A DNA stretch of 64,000 nt, from assembly GCA_963971225.1 (NCBI GenBank), contig OZ020269.1:1302001-1366000 (forward strand), read 5' to 3'. This document shows, in pieces, positions 63,124 to 64,000 of the stretch (its first letter is position 1; every line of letters begins with the position of its first letter). The translations under genes and the position numbers were made by a program. Source of the DNA: Melieria omissa (Eukaryota > Arthropoda > Insecta > Diptera > Ulidiidae). A model generated the notes under the pieces. The model did not search any database. It worked only from the letters and a program-made list of their open reading frames with translations, and was not told where the DNA came from.

Positions 63124-64000
63124 ACATTTTTGTAATACGCATTACAAAAATTGTCAGTCTCGTGAAACAATTACAAAGTGCACGGTGTTTTAACAAAATT
63201 AGTTCCGCATGAGAGAAGCGACTTAAAGCCGTATGCCTTTGTCTACACCCTAGAGGGCCGTAAATGTCACGTTTAGCTGCAGCAAAATATATGAAGAAGT
63301 CGACGTCATTCGTAACGAGGTGAACGAATCGGTTTATGGAAGCAAAAAATGTCGTGGATTTGGCTGGGCGGGGCCTTGAAAAAAAGACCTCCCCAAACCA
63401 GGACATGAAAATCATTGATTTGTTTGCGACAAAGCGGGGCTTATCGTTGCGTAAAGCTAAAGCAGTTTTAGAGAAAACTGGTGTACAAATATCAAAAGAG
63501 ACGATTCGAGGACGTTTACAAACTAACGACGTTAAATACCGGAGCTCTTTGAAAACAAAGTTGCTCTCATCATCACACGTTCAAAAATGGCTTGCCTGGG
63601 CTTAGGCCAATTCAGATCGGAATTGGAATAATGTAATATTCACGGATGAATCCTAATTTTGGGCAAATAGTAGCATAAATCGATCTTGGTGTGCCGCCAT
63701 CAACCGATTGTTCCAACGAACTGTTAAAGACCCAGTAAAGGTCCATGTTTGGGGCTGCTTCTCAGAAAAAGGATTTGGGCGACTTTTCGTTATTACCACC
63801 AACTTGAACGCGGTTTTGATGAACAAAATTTATGAAAAAGCTTTATTACCACCAGCTGCGGCGATGTTCAGGAGAAGAGGTCTCTCTTGGATTATACAAG
63901 AAGACAACGACCACAAACATCGCAGCCGAATGTGTGCTGAGTGAAAACAGCAAATGATGTGGAAGTGTTAGATTGGCCCTCACAATCGCCTGATGCCAAC
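63124..64000 (+). mobile_element. Tc1-like element B, lacking its left TIR, cut by the window end
   Basis: Matches Tc1 element A from about 36952 onward but lacks about 88 bp including the left TIR; its left neighbour is the CGGACGCGACA element. It does not carry the palindromic MITE found in element A (empty site GGATTATACAAG near 63890). Runs off the window. Confidence 0.85.
63264..64000 (+). pseudogene. Tc1-like transposase, copy B, decayed and partial
   Basis: The start MSRLAAAKYMKKSTSFV (63264) is interrupted by a TGA at 63321-63323. Frames continue with MEAKNVVDLAGRGL and LFATKRGLSLRKAKAVL, then FTDES followed at once by a stop (about 63642-63656). VHVWGCFSEKGFG (63740-63778), QEDNDHKHRS (about 63900) and WPSQSPDAN at the window end follow. 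D and E positions fit DD34E. Stops and frameshifts differ from element A except for shared ones near 63690. Confidence 0.8.

Overview
The window reads as gene-poor, AT-rich repetitive DNA of an insect, most likely a fly (Diptera). It holds relics of Ty3/gypsy and errantivirus-like LTR elements, LOA/Jockey-type LINEs, tRNA-derived SINEs, mariner/Tc1, piggyBac, hAT, P-superfamily, Harbinger-like and Helitron sequences. There is no continuous host gene, no rRNA, no functional tRNA and no CRISPR. Almost everything is a mobile element or a fragment of one, many nested inside others. Where two copies of a host repeat exist, the copy without an insertion fixes the ends and the target-site duplication (TSD) of the insert.

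Left third (1-22,500): a LINE 3' end split by a small MITE; the 3' half of a gypsy element carrying a SINE; a hAT-like repeat (copy A) carrying two MITEs; a DNA transposon with about 63-bp inverted ends and a transposase of a family I cannot name (7522-11802), itself split by a piggyBac element; a Harbinger-like repeat carrying a solo LTR; an errantivirus-like relic carrying a second SINE; a long array of degenerate tandem repeats; the 5' half of a gypsy element (LTR, primer site, gag, protease, start of RT); a Helitron helicase tail; a MADF fragment; and TTAA- and TAA-flanked MITEs.

Middle (22,500-44,000): AT-rich sequence with little recognisable content; a long-TIR MITE; an uninterrupted mariner transposase (27472-28521); a TTAA-flanked element; a large minus-strand LOA-like LINE with ORF1 and ORF2 meeting at TAGATG (31548-36748); a Tc1 element carrying a palindromic MITE; a second degenerate Tc1; a 975-bp element with six repeats of one 16-bp motif; and a hAT MITE.

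Right third (44,000-64,000): a P-superfamily transposase relic interrupted by a 5.3-kb hAT element with perfect 8-bp TSDs; a short gene-like fragment with in-phase introns (53.6-54.2 kb); copy B of the hAT-like repeat; a Harbinger-like repeat containing a maT-type (DD37D) mariner; an unclassified 2.4-kb element with six copies of CGGACGCGACA; and a second Tc1 copy running off the end.

The most useful leads are the unclassified long-TIR transposon, the CGGACGCGACA element, the spliced gene fragment next to a hAT MITE, and the central domain shared by two otherwise different SINEs. Only one transposase (mariner, 27472) looks uninterrupted; the other coding regions are broken by stops, frameshifts or insertions.
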